DNA of 64,000 nucleotides from CAVQBJ01 sp963724405 (GCA_963724405.1 CAVRUQ010000011.1:558001-622000); one strand, 5' to 3'. Shown: positions 43,237 through 51,429, numbered from the stretch's first letter. The notes: generated from the sequence alone by a model not told the origin. Program-made: numbers and translations.

Positions 43237-44496
43237 TCATCTGCTCGGCAGCGCCGTGGCGCCGCGCGGTCGCTGCTCGTGCATGGGTGTGCTCTCCATC
43301 GCGGGTTGCTTGGCCGCAGCGGATCGGTACCAGGCCGCGTAGCGGCTGACGAGCGGAGATGCCGAGAGTCCGTGTACGAGCACGGAGATACCGACGGTCA
43401 GGTAGGTGGTGGCGATGATCGTCGAACCGTGGGCGAGATGGGCGTCCTCGACGATCACGGCGAACACGATCGAGGCGAGCCCGCGTGGGCCAAACCAGCC
43501 CATGAACGCCACCGTCGGGGCGCGTGCCTTGGTGCCCAGCAGGCAGATCGCCACCGGGAGCATTCGCGCGATCGTCAGGCTCAGCAGTGCGTACAGGGCG
43601 ATCTGCCAGCTGATGTGCTCAAGCGTCGGTCCGAGGAGCACGGCGCCGAACACGAGGAAGGTCACGCTGTCCAGCGCGGCGCCGGTCTGCTCGGTGAAGC
43701 CCATCGCCGGCGCGGCTCGCTGGCGGGCGAGGAGACCGAACAGAGCGCCGGCCACGAAGGCCGCGATGAATCCCGACCCGCCCAGCAGTGTCGCCAGTCC
43801 GTAGGCGACGATCGCGGCCGCGACCGGGATGATCTGCCGCCAGGAATCGTCGATCAGGTGCCGTTCCTCGCCGAGGTTGATCACCGCTGCTGCGAGCAGA
43901 CCGGCGCCGATGCCGCCGATCAGCCCGTAGCCGATCTCCTCGAACACGACGCGCACGGGGTGCGACTCGGCGCCCGCGGCGGTGGCCAGGACGATCAGCA
44001 GCAGGGGTACGCAGATCCCGTCGTTGAGGCCGCTCTCGACGTTCAGCGACTGGCGCACGACCTGGGGAAGTCGGGGGTCCGTCACCACCGCGCTGCCGAG
44101 CCCGGCGTCGGTCGGCGCGAGGATGACGCCGAGAATGAGCGCATCGCTGATTGAGAACGAGCCGAACAGGGCGGCCGCGATCAGCCCTCCCAGCGCGACC
44201 GTGAGCGGAAGACCGACGCCGAGCAGCCGCAGGGGCATCGACGCCTCGCGGCGCAGCGCGCGAAGGTCCACGCGTGAGGAATCCGAAAACAGCACAAGCG
44301 CGAGCGTCGCGTCGGCGAGCGTCTTGACGGTCTCGCTCGTCGGTCGTACCGTGAGGTCGTCGAGTACGAGAGGTCCCACGAGTACACCGACGGCGACCAC
44401 CACCATCGCCGGCGTGATCGGCGTACCCGACAGCCGCCGCGACACGCCTGCGACGAGCAGCAGCGTCAGGCCGACGATCATCAGCCCCGTGCTCAC
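43237..44496 (-). CDS. Cation:proton antiporter (CPA1-like), island copy
   Basis: A 419-residue membrane protein with about 12 helices. LFSDSSRVDLRAL, LAPTDAGLGSAVVTD and NVESGLNDGICVPLL are the ion-site motifs of CPA1 antiporters, and MGWFGPRGLASIVFAV lies near the end. I set the start at the GTG 44494-44496 because AGGAG lies 8 bases upstream and hydrophobic sequence starts there (STGLMIVGLTLLLVAG). A longer upstream frame is Arg-rich. It exchanges Na+ or K+ for H+. A paralog lies outside the island at 2348-3556. Confidence 0.86.
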   Translation of the reverse strand: MSTGLMIVGLTLLLVAGVSRRLSGTPITPAMVVVAVGVLVGPLVLDDLTVRPTSETVKTLADATLALVLFSDSSRVDLRALRREASMPLRLLGVGLPLTVALGGLIAAALFGSFSISDALILGVILAPTDAGLGSAVVTDPRLPQVVRQSLNVESGLNDGICVPLLLIVLATAAGAESHPVRVVFEEIGYGLIGGIGAGLLAAAVINLGEERHLIDDSWRQIIPVAAAIVAYGLATLLGGSGFIAAFVAGALFGLLARQRAAPAMGFTEQTGAALDSVTFLVFGAVLLGPTLEHISWQIALYALLSLTIARMLPVAICLLGTKARAPTVAFMGWFGPRGLASIVFAVIVEDAHLAHGSTIIATTYLTVGISVLVHGLSASPLVSRYAAWYRSAAAKQPAMESTPMHEQRPRGATALPSR

Positions 44497-44587
44497 CGCG
44501 ACGCTCCTGCGGAGACGCTGCGCCGAAGCCGTGCCGATGCGCTCGAGCGCATCGGCACGCCGTCGCGGGATGACCGGTGCGCCACTG

Positions 44588-46738
44588 TCAGCGGTGCGGG
44601 GACGGGGACTCCCCGGGCACTCGGGTAACGCCAACGGCCGGCGTGATCGCCGCCGGCTCCTCGGCGCCCCGCGCGTCGGGCAGCGGCTGGCCGCTCTCGG
44701 CGAGCCACCCGCGCAGCGTCCGATACATCGCCTCGTCACCGACGATCGGCGTGGGGGGCTCGCTCCAGGCCGTGGGGATCACCGCGAATGGGTGCATCTG
44801 CGGGCCGCCCAGACCGCCGTGCGAGCCCATGAACTCCTCGAACGGTCCGACCTCGCCCGTGGCGGGATCGTAGGCGGAGTTCACCACCAGATCGGGGCAG
44901 TGCGGGAAGCGATCGTGGCGGCGCAGATGGTCGCCCGCGGTCGGCCCGAAGGGACCAAGGGGATCCTCCCCCTCCACGCTGTCGTCCGCCAGGCGCCGGC
45001 GGCCCGCGGCGCCGATCGCGATCGCGCCGTCGGTCGCCGAGCGCACCATCACGAACCCGATGCCGGGATGCCCGGCGAGCTCCGTTATGAGCCGCGGATG
45101 CGCATCCGCGATCTGCTCGAGCGTGAGGCGTTGCGGGCTGGCGGTGAGGTACACGAGCGCGAGCGGGCCCGAGACCATCACCACGACGTCGTCCTCCGCG
45201 GCCTGGCTGTCGTCGGAGAGGGCGTCGCGGTTCGGCCCGAGGGCGACGGTTCCCGCGATCGCGCGCTCGCGCGTCATGCGGCGGAGCAGGCGACCGCCGA
45301 TGCTGTCGTCCTCTCGTGCGTCGGCGAGCACGGCCCCCAGGTCGCCCCAGGACTCCTCGACGGCCATCGGTGCCCGCACGTTGCCGCTGGCGAGCGCGCC
45401 CTTGACCACCTCCTCCAGGGTGTGCCCGTAGCGCTGACGAAACGGGCGGCCCTGGGTCTGACCGTGGTCTGAGAGCGCGACCAGGTGATACGGGCGCGGC
45501 GCCTGCGCGATCGCCCGTTCGAGCCGGGCCAGCTGGGCGTCGTGGCGGCGCAGGACCTTCAGCGCGTCCGGCTCGCGGATTCCGGAGTGGTGCGCGACCT
45601 CGTCATAGCCCACGAACGTGGCGTAGGAAACCGGGATCCCCTCAACGATGTCGGCCATCAGCATCGACACCCATAGGTCGCGCATGACGACGGTGATCGA
45701 CGCGCGGACGAGCGGGTAGGTGCCGCCGCGCTTGACGTGCTCCGCACCGCTGCGCCGTTGGCGCCGCGCCGCGCGGCGCTCTTCCGCGATATCGGCCAGT
45801 GACAGCACGATCGTGCGTATGAAGCCGTAGGGGTCGGCGAAATAGGCGAAGTAGTCACCCGCGTGGGAGCGCTTGCGCTCGCGGACCATGCTCATCGTGC
45901 CGGTGCAGCGGGGCGCGTCGCCGGAGAACATGTTGCCGCGGCTGGTGCCGCCGGCGGCCAGCAGCCCGGCGCCGCTTGAGTGTCGACGTTCGATCTCGAT
46001 CGCGTCGGGCGGATGGTTGGACACCAGCGTGCGGCCGGTCTCCTTCTCATACCAGCGAAACGCCGGCATGTCCCGGTTGCTGCCGAGTAGCAGTCCGGCC
46101 TGGCTGGCTCCCGTCTGGGAGGAGAAGTCGCATTCCCAGCCCACGATTCGGTGCGACCCCTGCGCCAGCCAGCGCGCGATCGTCGGCGCGTGGCCGTTCC
46201 GTATCGCCTCGCGCAGCACGCCCTCGCCGAGGCCGTCGAATTCGAAGAACACCACCCCCGGCACGTCGGTTTCGTTGCCTTTCCTGCCACGGTGCACGCG
46301 TCGGCGCACGACGCGCAGGTGGTAGGCGTCGCCGTCGAAGTCCAGCAGGGGCGTGATCAGCATCGCCGCGAGCGCGAGCCCGAGAGCGACGAGCACGGCG
46401 GCCGCGAAGCTCGGCGACTTGTTGTCGACGAGCTTGAACGCCAGTTCGATCACGAGCGCGTTGAGCACGAGCGATCCGAGGCCGAGCGTGAGCAGCGTGA
46501 ACGGCAACGCCAGACGAGTGATCACCGGCCACACGACCGCGTTCAGCAGCGCAATCGCGCCGGCCGTGACCAGCGCGGCCGCGAACGAGGGCACGGCGAT
46601 GCCGGGCACGATCGCCGACAGCCCCCACAACAGCAGCGCGTCGATCACCAGCATGACCGCCGCGCGCGCGAAGAACCCAGCGACCCGCCGCGCGTTGCCG
46701 ACACCAGGCGCCGGATGTCCCGCGGCTGATCCGCTCAT
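44588..46738 (-). CDS. Fusion of a holin-superfamily membrane domain and an alkaline-phosphatase-like phosphodiesterase
   Basis: A 716-residue protein. The first 120 residues hold four helices (FARAAVMLVIDALLLWGLSA, FAAALVTAGAIALLNAVVWP and two more) like the mycobacterial 4-TM phage-holin/DUF360 group. The rest is a type-I phosphodiesterase/nucleotide-pyrophosphatase domain: VVFFEFDGLGEGVL with the first metal Asp, YATFVGYDEVAHHSG, VALSDHGQTQGRPF and, near the end, FMGSHGGLGGPQMHPFAV. The enzyme domain would be held at the membrane and may release phosphate or a head group from a lipid, teichoic-acid-like polymer or nucleotide. GAGAGG precedes the ATG. Confidence 0.82.
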   Translation of the reverse strand: MSGSAAGHPAPGVGNARRVAGFFARAAVMLVIDALLLWGLSAIVPGIAVPSFAAALVTAGAIALLNAVVWPVITRLALPFTLLTLGLGSLVLNALVIELAFKLVDNKSPSFAAAVLVALGLALAAMLITPLLDFDGDAYHLRVVRRRVHRGRKGNETDVPGVVFFEFDGLGEGVLREAIRNGHAPTIARWLAQGSHRIVGWECDFSSQTGASQAGLLLGSNRDMPAFRWYEKETGRTLVSNHPPDAIEIERRHSSGAGLLAAGGTSRGNMFSGDAPRCTGTMSMVRERKRSHAGDYFAYFADPYGFIRTIVLSLADIAEERRAARRQRRSGAEHVKRGGTYPLVRASITVVMRDLWVSMLMADIVEGIPVSYATFVGYDEVAHHSGIREPDALKVLRRHDAQLARLERAIAQAPRPYHLVALSDHGQTQGRPFRQRYGHTLEEVVKGALASGNVRAPMAVEESWGDLGAVLADAREDDSIGGRLLRRMTRERAIAGTVALGPNRDALSDDSQAAEDDVVVMVSGPLALVYLTASPQRLTLEQIADAHPRLITELAGHPGIGFVMVRSATDGAIAIGAAGRRRLADDSVEGEDPLGPFGPTAGDHLRRHDRFPHCPDLVVNSAYDPATGEVGPFEEFMGSHGGLGGPQMHPFAVIPTAWSEPPTPIVGDEAMYRTLRGWLAESGQPLPDARGAEEPAAITPAVGVTRVPGESPSPHR

Positions 46739-46894
46739 GATTGACCTCTCCCACGACCAACGCGCACACCGCTCGCGCAGTGGCGCCGTCGTGGCTGCGA
46801 CTCATGCGGCTTGGTCATTTCAGCTCCCGTCCCGTGGTGTTCTCGTTGGAGCGCGGCCGCGCCTGCACGCCGGAGGGTCGGTCTGTCTCGCCGA

Positions 46895-48910
46895 TCAGGC
46901 GCCTGCGGGCATCTCGGCCTTCGGCGGTCCGAATCCCTCCTCGGCCAGGCGCTCTCCGACGATGATGCGGGTGGCCGCCTCGATGAGCGCAAGGTGCGAG
47001 AAGGCCTGGGGGAAGTTGCCCAGGTGACGGTCGGTGTCGGCGTCGAACTCCTCGGCATAGAGGCCGAGGGGGGACGCGATGCGCAGCAGGCGCTCCATCA
47101 GGTCGGTGGCCTTCTGGGTCTCGTTGACGATCGACAGCGCGGACACCAGCCAGAACGAGCAGATGAGGAAGGTGCCCTCCTTGCCGTGCAGGCCGTCGTC
47201 GGTCTCGTTGGTGCGGTAGCGCAGTACGAACCCGTTCTCGGTCAGATCCTCGGCGACCGCCATCACCGTGGCGTGCATCCGTTCGTCGGTTCCGGGCAGG
47301 AACCCGAACTGCGCCGCCAGCAGCGTGGAGGCGTCCAACGCGTCGGTGCCGTAGTGCTGACGCAGAACGCCCTTCGCGCTGACGCCGTGCTCGAGGATGT
47401 CCGCCTTGATCTCCTGCGCCGTGGCGCGCCACCGCGGCTCGAGGTCGACATCGCCGCGTATGGCGGCCAGCTGGGCGGCTCGGTCCATGGCCACCCAGCA
47501 CATCAGCTTGGAGGACACGTAGTGCTGGGGCTTGCCGCGCGCCTCCCAGATGCCCTGGTCGGGCTGACGCCACACACGCGTCGCGCATTCGGCCTGGGCC
47601 TGCACGATCGGCCACAGGCGCCGCGGCAGACGCGCAGCGTGCTCGGTGTGCAGCAGGAACGAGTCGAGCACGGCGCCGTACACGTCGTTCTGGCGCTGGT
47701 CGAAGGCGCCGTTGCCGATCCGCACCGGGCTCGCGCCGGCGTAGCCGCTCAGATCGTCGCGGGTGGACTCGGTGAGGTCGCGCCGTCCGTCGATCCCGTA
47801 CATGATCTGCAGGCTGCCGTCGTCGTTGGGCTCGATGTCGGCCACGAACTGCATGAACTCGTCGGCCTCCCAGTCGAGTCCCAGGGGGTGCAGCGCCTGC
47901 AGCGTGAACGTCGTATCGCGCATCCAGCTGAAGCGGTAGTCCCAGTTGCGCTCGCCCCCAGGGGTCTCGGGCAGCGACGTCGTCAGCGCCGCCACGGTCG
48001 CGCCGGTCGGCATGTAGGTGAGTCCCTTGATCGTCAGCGCCGAGCGCTGGATCGGATCGCGCCAGCGGTGGTCGGGGATCAGACGCGCCTGGCCCAGCCA
48101 GCGCCGCCAGAAGCGCGCGGTGGCGTCGAGCCGCTCGGTGGCGTCCTCGACGTCTCCGGGTCCAACGAGCCCGTTCTCCCAGGACAGGCTGCAGTACGCC
48201 TGCTCGCCCGCTCGCAGATAGTGTCGGGCGCGCGCTCGGTTGCCTTCGATGCCGAGTTTCATACTGGTCGCGAGACGGATCGTCTGACCGTCGCCCGCGG
48301 CGTCTGCCGCGTGACGGTCATCGCCGACGAGCGTCCACGCGGCGGGTGTCCGTCCGTAGTCGAAGGCAGGTGAGCACACGAGCTCGATCTCCACCTCGCC
48401 CTCGAGGCAGGTGACGGTCCGGACCAGCAGGTGCTCGGCGTCGTCGTCGACCGGCGGCCGGGTGTGCGGGGTGATGACGTCCTCGGCGACGGTCGGACCC
48501 ATCACCAGGGCGTCACGCACGACGACCCAGCCACGACCGGTGTACCACGATGTCGTCAGGACGTTGGTGCCAGCCTCGTAGCAGCGAGCGGTGGGCACCG
48601 TCGTTCCGAATGGGCCGAAGCGAAAGTGGCCGGCTTCGCGGTCGAGCAGCGTGCCGAACACGCTGGGCGAGTCAAAGCGGGGAACGCAGAGCCAGTCGAT
48701 CGACCCGTCCGGTGCCACGAGCGCCCCGGTGTGGCAATCCGAGAGGAATGCGTAGTCGGCGATCGGCGGGAACGGGGACGGCGCGGCGGCGCTCTGGGCC
48801 GCCGGCTCAGGCGCGACCTTGCTGTGGCGCGCACGCCCGTTGCCGGCGGGAGCCTTCTGCTTGGCGGCAGCATCCTTGCGCTGCGTGGGGACCTCGATCG
48901 TGGCTGCCAT
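46895..48910 (-). CDS. Glycoside hydrolase family 15 protein, island copy
   Basis: A 671-residue GH15 protein. About 50 residues of Ala/Lys/Pro-rich leader precede ADYAFLSDCHTGALVAPDGS, the usual start of this family. GGERNWDYRFSWMRDTTF lies near residue 320 and GIWEARGKPQHYVSSKL contains the catalytic acid region. The ATG 48908-48910 has GAGGAG 6 bases upstream. It is not a recent duplicate of the GH15 gene at 18241-20049: motifs are shared, but the sequences differ through most of their length. Trehalose or another alpha-glucan/glucoside is the likely substrate. Confidence 0.86.
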   Translation of the reverse strand: MAATIEVPTQRKDAAAKQKAPAGNGRARHSKVAPEPAAQSAAAPSPFPPIADYAFLSDCHTGALVAPDGSIDWLCVPRFDSPSVFGTLLDREAGHFRFGPFGTTVPTARCYEAGTNVLTTSWYTGRGWVVVRDALVMGPTVAEDVITPHTRPPVDDDAEHLLVRTVTCLEGEVEIELVCSPAFDYGRTPAAWTLVGDDRHAADAAGDGQTIRLATSMKLGIEGNRARARHYLRAGEQAYCSLSWENGLVGPGDVEDATERLDATARFWRRWLGQARLIPDHRWRDPIQRSALTIKGLTYMPTGATVAALTTSLPETPGGERNWDYRFSWMRDTTFTLQALHPLGLDWEADEFMQFVADIEPNDDGSLQIMYGIDGRRDLTESTRDDLSGYAGASPVRIGNGAFDQRQNDVYGAVLDSFLLHTEHAARLPRRLWPIVQAQAECATRVWRQPDQGIWEARGKPQHYVSSKLMCWVAMDRAAQLAAIRGDVDLEPRWRATAQEIKADILEHGVSAKGVLRQHYGTDALDASTLLAAQFGFLPGTDERMHATVMAVAEDLTENGFVLRYRTNETDDGLHGKEGTFLICSFWLVSALSIVNETQKATDLMERLLRIASPLGLYAEEFDADTDRHLGNFPQAFSHLALIEAATRIIVGERLAEEGFGPPKAEMPAGA

Positions 48911-49241
48911 CGTCTCTCCTCGTTTCGCCATGGGACCGCCGGGGTGGTCGCGGGTACAACCACCGGTGTGGCCTGCGCGACGGCCCTGAAGCTCACCGTC
49001 GCTTGATGCGCGTGCAAACTGCCGTTGCACGCCACGTTCGAGGTTACGTCCCGGTCGAGCCGCCGGCATCGGCCGATCTGGCTGATCTCCGGCCAAGTCG
49101 TCGAGTGGGCCCGTGCGAGCATCGGGCGGCGGAACCGTCTTGCGACCTGGAGCAAGCAGCCCGATCAGGCGGGGCAGCATCCGCCAACGCGCTGAGCGCC
49201 CAGTGGCGCGGGCCTGGCAAGCGACGTGCCTTCAGCCTCCC

Positions 49242-49382
49242 GGACTTGCTAGACGGACTTGCTAGACGCGAGCCCGTTTCGGCCGAATGGCCGCACCAGG
49301 TCAAAGAAAAAGGCCCGCGTTTGCGGGCCTTTCCTATCAAGCGGATGAAGGGACTCGAACCCTCGACCTTCTGCATGGCAAA
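49242..49382 (-). repeat. Attachment-site-like direct repeat, copy 2 (tandem repeat, terminator, 3' half of tRNA-Gly)
   Basis: ACTTGCTAGACGG and ACTTGCTAGACGC in tandem (49242-49272). A terminator follows at 49303-49335 (AGGCCCGC/GCGGGCCT with a T-run on the complement). The 3' half of tRNA-Gly(GCC) at 49340-49382 is identical to copy 1 from anticodon loop to acceptor end. The DNA just outside differs from copy 1. Both are on the minus strand and are separated by 29 kb. Confidence 0.72.
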
Positions 49383-49438
49383 GAGGCGGTTGGTTCATCT
49401 CGGCGACGACGACGTGGCCGTCAGGTCGAGCGGCGGCC

Positions 49439-49933
49439 TCAGCTGCCGAGTGCGCGGTCGATGTCGCTGAGGCGCCGCCACAGTCGACGATCGGCAAGGT
49501 CATGGAAGCCGAAGTGCCGGTAGAACGCTGCCGCATCGTCGTCGATGGCGTCGACCACGACGGCTCGGGCGCCGAACTCGCGGGAGCCGCGCACGCAGCG
49601 TCGCAGCGCGTCGACCAGTAGCTCGCCGCCGATGCCCTGTCCGTGTTCGGCACGGTCGAGGGCCAGGCGGGCTACGAGCACGACCGGGACGGGGTCGGGC
49701 ATTCCACGTCGGAGTCGAGAGGGTGCTCGTGGATGTTCGACAGAGCCCATGGCGAGCGCGTAATAGCCGACGGCCCGCCGGCCGCGACACACAACGTAGG
49801 TGGCGGCGGTCCCGGCCGCGGTTCGCGCGGATTGGCGCAACCACTGGTCCAGCGCCGGGACGCCGCACTGAAACTCGGCGAGTTCGTGGGTGTCGTTGAG
49901 CAGCGCGACACTGCGCAGCGAATCGGCGTTCAA
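49439..49933 (-). CDS. GNAT-family toxin (TacT-like)
   Basis: A 164-residue acetyltransferase starting with TTG that overlaps the antitoxin stop (TTGA). FQCGVPALDQWLRQSART is the TacT-like N-terminus, VLVARLALDRAEHGQGIGGE contains the acetyl-CoA loop, and DDAAAFYRHFGFHDL is the typical C-terminal region. It would acetylate aminoacyl-tRNA and arrest translation when its DUF1778 partner is lost. Same organisation as the pair at 8492-9284. It sits between two tRNA-Gly remnants, suggesting arrival with a small integrated element. Confidence 0.87.
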   Translation of the reverse strand: MNADSLRSVALLNDTHELAEFQCGVPALDQWLRQSARTAAGTAATYVVCRGRRAVGYYALAMGSVEHPRAPSRLRRGMPDPVPVVLVARLALDRAEHGQGIGGELLVDALRRCVRGSREFGARAVVVDAIDDDAAAFYRHFGFHDLADRRLWRRLSDIDRALGS

Positions 49934-50214
49934 CGCGCCGGGATGGCGTTCGGCCTCTTGGCGTAACGACGCAAGACGGGCATGTCTTCCGGTGGCGCCT
50001 CGAGGGCGGCGAGGAAGCGGTCGAACGCCGCGGTGCTGAGATCGATCCGCTGTGCCCGCTCGAGTACTTCCTCGGCCCGTTCGGTAGCGACGGCCAGCAC
50101 GAACCCGGTGAGCGTCTCGCCGTTCAGTTCGGCGGCTGCACGCAGGACTCGCTCCTGGCGCTCGCTGACACGCATGTTGATACGTCTGCCGCGCGCTCCT
50201 TCGGTCTGTCCCAT
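49930..50214 (-). CDS. DUF1778 (TacA-like) antitoxin
   Basis: A 94-residue protein with ribbon-helix-helix sequence INMRVSERQERVLRAAAEL, LTGFVLAVATERAEEVL and a toxin-binding tail (FDRFLAALEAPPEDMPVLRR). I use the ATG 50212-50214, since it lies just behind a TACACT -10 box and a perfect inverted repeat; a longer upstream frame adds unlikely sequence. Its stop overlaps the toxin start. Confidence 0.85.
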   Translation of the reverse strand: MGQTEGARGRRINMRVSERQERVLRAAAELNGETLTGFVLAVATERAEEVLERAQRIDLSTAAFDRFLAALEAPPEDMPVLRRYAKRPNAIPAR

Positions 50215-50221
50215 GCTGAGC

Positions 50222-50243
50222 AGTGTACAGCCCAGGTATGTAC
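50222..50243 (-). promoter_or_regulatory. Promoter/operator of the second DUF1778-GNAT module
   Basis: GTACA and TGTAC form a perfect inverted repeat with 9 bases between (50225-50243). On the complement TACACT (50222-50227), a good -10 box, overlaps one arm, and the ATG follows 7-8 bases later. This fits autorepression by the antitoxin. Confidence 0.55.
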
Positions 50244-50467
50244 GTCGCGCATTTCGTCCGTCAAGGGCCACCTTGGCCGGCCCCGCCCGCGTGATTCCCC
50301 GCTATCCGCGCATGGGAGGGCCACCGGCTTGGGCGCCAACAGGCGCATCCACACATCAAAGCGGGTCTTGACGCGGACCCACCGCTCGCGTGGCATTGCA
50401 GTCGTCTCGCAACACGTCGCCGAGACCGCCGATCCTCGCGTAACTCGGGAGCGGGCCTTTTCTGTGA

Positions 50468-50527
50468 AGCGGATGAAGGGACTCGAACCCTCGACCTTCT
50501 GAATGGCAAGGAGACGGTCTATCCGCT
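50468..50527 (-). pseudogene. tRNA-Gly remnant, copy 3 (no D arm)
   Basis: On the complement it has the same T arm and acceptor strand as the other two copies (one change in the anticodon arm, CATTCAGA for CATGCAGA). Unlike them it also has AGCGGAT 46 bases upstream, able to pair with ATCCGCT. The D arm is missing and the anticodon stem pairs in only three positions, so a working tRNA-Gly is unlikely. The terminator behind it is degraded. Confidence 0.6.
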
Positions 50528-50578
50528 CGCTCAAGCCACGGCCGATGCTGCGGGTTGTGGTCCCCGGCCCTGGAGTGG

Positions 50579-50998
50579 TCAGGCGTCGCTGGGGAGGAGG
50601 CGAAATGCCTTGCCCGCGGCGAGGGGCCGGACGGCGCGAAAGTGTCGCTCGTCGAGCGTGGCAATGTCGATGGTGTCGAGTCGTTCGGCGAGGGCCACGA
50701 GTGATGCGTCGGCCAGCCCGAGTCCGTTGTCGGCATAGCGCTCGGCGATCCGCACGATGGCCGCGATCGCGCTCTGCCACCACTCGACCAAGTAGGCCCC
50801 CGCCACCAGGTCAGCGCGGAGCGCGCTCAGCGCTGCTTGCCCGCCCCGTGCGGCGACCAGGTGGTCGACCTCGGCGACGACGAGTGGGGTCGTCGCGAGA
50901 TCGTCATCCGTGCTCTCGAGCCACTCGCTCGCCGCCTGGTGGTGGTCGTCGGCGGAGTTCATGTAGGCGACTATGACGGACGTGTCGATGACGATCAC
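50579..50998 (-). CDS. PIN-domain ribonuclease toxin (VapC-like)
   Basis: A 139-residue PIN protein. VIDTSVIVAYMN supplies the first metal Asp, TTPLVVAEVDHLVAARGG the Glu, YADNGLGLADASLVALAERL the next acidic pair, and TLDERHFRAVRPL the last region. It starts with GTG overlapping the stop of the ribbon-helix-helix antitoxin by four bases. It is unrelated in antitoxin type to the Phd/PIN pair at 1283-1928. Confidence 0.9.
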   Translation of the reverse strand: MIVIDTSVIVAYMNSADDHHQAASEWLESTDDDLATTPLVVAEVDHLVAARGGQAALSALRADLVAGAYLVEWWQSAIAAIVRIAERYADNGLGLADASLVALAERLDTIDIATLDERHFRAVRPLAAGKAFRLLPSDA

Positions 50999-51222
50999 GA
51001 TTCGCCGAAGCCCGACTCGGTTAGGTGTTCATCGGCGCGCGCGGAGAGGTCGCCGGGGCCTGTGAACACGCCACGAGCGCGTGGCCTGACCCGAAGCGAG
51101 CCTCCGGCCGCTTCGCGCAGCGCCTGGCGGATCAGTTCGGCCTTGGTCTTCCCTTCGGCCGCCGCGCGTCGTGTCAGCGCCACATCGACATCTGGCTCAA
51201 TGTAGATGCTCGTCTTCTTCAT
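50995..51222 (-). CDS. Ribbon-helix-helix (CopG/VapB-like) antitoxin
   Basis: A 75-residue protein. KKTSIYIEPDVDVALTRRAA followed by KTKAELIRQALREAA is a ribbon-helix-helix DNA-binding domain; the Pro/Arg-rich centre and FTGPGDLSARADEHL tail would bind the toxin. ATG at 51220-51222 or the preceding GTG could start it. TAGACT immediately upstream would give a leaderless mRNA, and tandem AGGTGG repeats overlap the promoter. Confidence 0.87.
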   Translation of the reverse strand: MKKTSIYIEPDVDVALTRRAAAEGKTKAELIRQALREAAGGSLRVRPRARGVFTGPGDLSARADEHLTESGFGES

Positions 51223-51229
51223 CACCCCA

Positions 51230-51262
51230 GTCTACCACCTGCCACCTACCACCTATACCCCA
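51230..51262 (-). promoter_or_regulatory. Tandem AGGTGG operator repeats at the RHH/PIN promoter
   Basis: On the complement three close copies TAGGTGG, TAGGTGG, CAGGTGG are followed by TAGACT, a likely -10 box, then the start codon. Short direct repeats with helical spacing are typical binding sites for ribbon-helix-helix antitoxins. Confidence 0.5.
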
Positions 51263-51429
51263 TACCCACTGGATCGGCGTCCGAGCAGATTGCCCTTGTG
51301 TGAGAGGCCACACAGCGCCCGACGTGCCTGGCTGGACGTCGATCGAGACGTCTGGCGTCCTCGAGGAGCACCTCGGCGATGAAAGGCGGCGCCGCGTGAG
51401 CCGGAACTCGGCTCGCCGCACCCCTGCGG

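Noticed and set aside
2348..44496. The two CPA1 antiporters as a recent duplication
   Set aside because: They share family motifs only; the rest of the sequences differ strongly, so they are old paralogs or independently acquired.
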